A DNA stretch of 15,085 nucleotides, taken from NCBI GenBank assembly GCA_019307805.1, contig JAFDIX010000049.1, positions 1 to 15,085 of the forward strand, written 5' to 3'. The DNA is from Deltaproteobacteria bacterium (GTDB lineage Bacteria > Desulfobacterota > DSM-4660 > Desulfatiglandales > HGW-15). Position 1 is the first letter of the stretch, and each line of letters opens with the position of its first letter. Shown piece by piece: positions 14,520 to 15,085 of the stretch. A program made the translations under genes and the position numbers. Below the pieces are notes generated by a model, which searched no databases, was not told the DNA's origin, and saw only the letters and a program-made list of their open reading frames with translations.

Positions 14520-15085
14520 ATGGCCAGATTAATCCTCACATTCAATAAGCAGGTGATCAAAGAGTTTCCTTTTCTTAAAGGTAGCGTCACCCTTGGTCGT
14601 CTGGATGATAATACCATCATCGTCGACAACCTTGCCGTGTCAGGTTATCACGCCAGAATTGACAAGACAGGAGACGATTTTATCCTGACGGATCTGCAGA
14701 GCACCAACGGAACCTTTGTCAATGACAAAAAGGTCACCTCCCATAAGCTCATCCACGGGGACAATATCGTCATCGGGAAGCATGTGGTTCTTTTTGTGGC
14801 TACTGGAAAAAGCAAAGTCGATGGTGCTGATCCTGCGAAGATGGACATGGATAAGACCATGATGCTCGATACGGCCAAACAAAGAGAGCTGCTGGCCAAA
14901 CAAAAGGCAGCCCCCACGCCTGCCCAGGCCGTTGACAAAATCGGCGTTATCACCTCCATCGACGGATCTAATCTGGGTGAGTTCGAGCTGAGCAAAAAGC
15001 TTACCAAAATCGGAAAGACAGACACCTCGGAGATAAGGTTGTCAGGTTTGCTCATGGGAGCCACGGCCGCAACAATCAGCAGGCG
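14520..15085 (+). CDS. FHA-domain protein (partial, runs off the window)
   Basis: The first 188 residues are seen and no stop is reached. Residues about 5-93 form an FHA domain with the phosphothreonine-binding features in order: GR at 26-27, S-x-x-H (Ser41, His44) and STNGT (61-65). A linker follows that holds a DKTMMLDT motif (about 111-118), a possible phosphorylated threonine site, and a Lys/Ala/Gln-rich stretch. From about 141 a second FHA-like fold begins (GVITSIDGSNLGEF, KIGKTDTSEIRLSG), where the usual histidine region reads ATAATISR and so looks degenerate. It probably reads phosphorylation by the upstream kinase and acts as an adaptor. GGGGG six bases upstream supports the ATG. What follows the second domain is unknown. 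Confidence 0.85.
   Translation, partial: MARLILTFNKQVIKEFPFLKGSVTLGRLDDNTIIVDNLAVSGYHARIDKTGDDFILTDLQSTNGTFVNDKKVTSHKLIHGDNIVIGKHVVLFVATGKSKVDGADPAKMDMDKTMMLDTAKQRELLAKQKAAPTPAQAVDKIGVITSIDGSNLGEFELSKKLTKIGKTDTSEIRLSGLLMGATAATISR

Overview
The window looks like chromosome of a Gram-negative anaerobe of the Desulfobacterota (old Deltaproteobacteria) type. This is inferred from gene content: a sodium-pump decarboxylase remnant, a PilC/PilS pair, a radical SAM-DUF2344 protein joined to RNase G, and a CHASE2-type Ser/Thr kinase with its phosphatase and FHA partner. Base composition is mid-GC, and nothing in the coding regions looks recently acquired. The only mobile-looking DNA is a small MITE-like repeat near 10.6-10.75 kb.

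Layout. (1) 1-1074: the last codons of a probable OadB/GcdB-type beta subunit, then a secreted or membrane-anchored OadG-like protein, facing a small biotin carrier protein on the minus strand. The two converge on a strong bidirectional terminator. (2) 1075-8398: a divergent intergenic region with a good sigma-70 promoter opens a plus-strand run of pilC (type IV pilus platform), pilS-like histidine kinase, radical SAM-DUF2344 fusion protein and rng (RNase G). Spacing is tight, and radical SAM and rng overlap by 11 nt. No pilR response regulator follows pilS. (3) 8405-10565: two minus-strand genes, a membrane-anchored J-domain protein and a GNAT-DUF362 fusion, separated by a hairpin. The DUF362 gene meets rng tail to tail with only 6 nt between stop codons. 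(4) 10566-10945: a 380-nt non-coding region holding the MITE-like element and an AT-rich promoter region. (5) 10946-15085: CHASE2-receptor Ser/Thr kinase, PP2C phosphatase (TTG start) and an FHA protein that runs off the window. Together these form a writer, eraser and reader set for Ser/Thr phosphorylation.

The most interesting parts are the kinase-phosphatase-FHA module with an extracytoplasmic sensor, the GNAT-DUF362 fusion with a conserved-looking cysteine tail, the OadG-like subunit with an added exported domain, and the pilC leader, where the ribosome binding site sits inside a perfect inverted repeat. No rRNA, tRNA, CRISPR array or intact transposase was seen.
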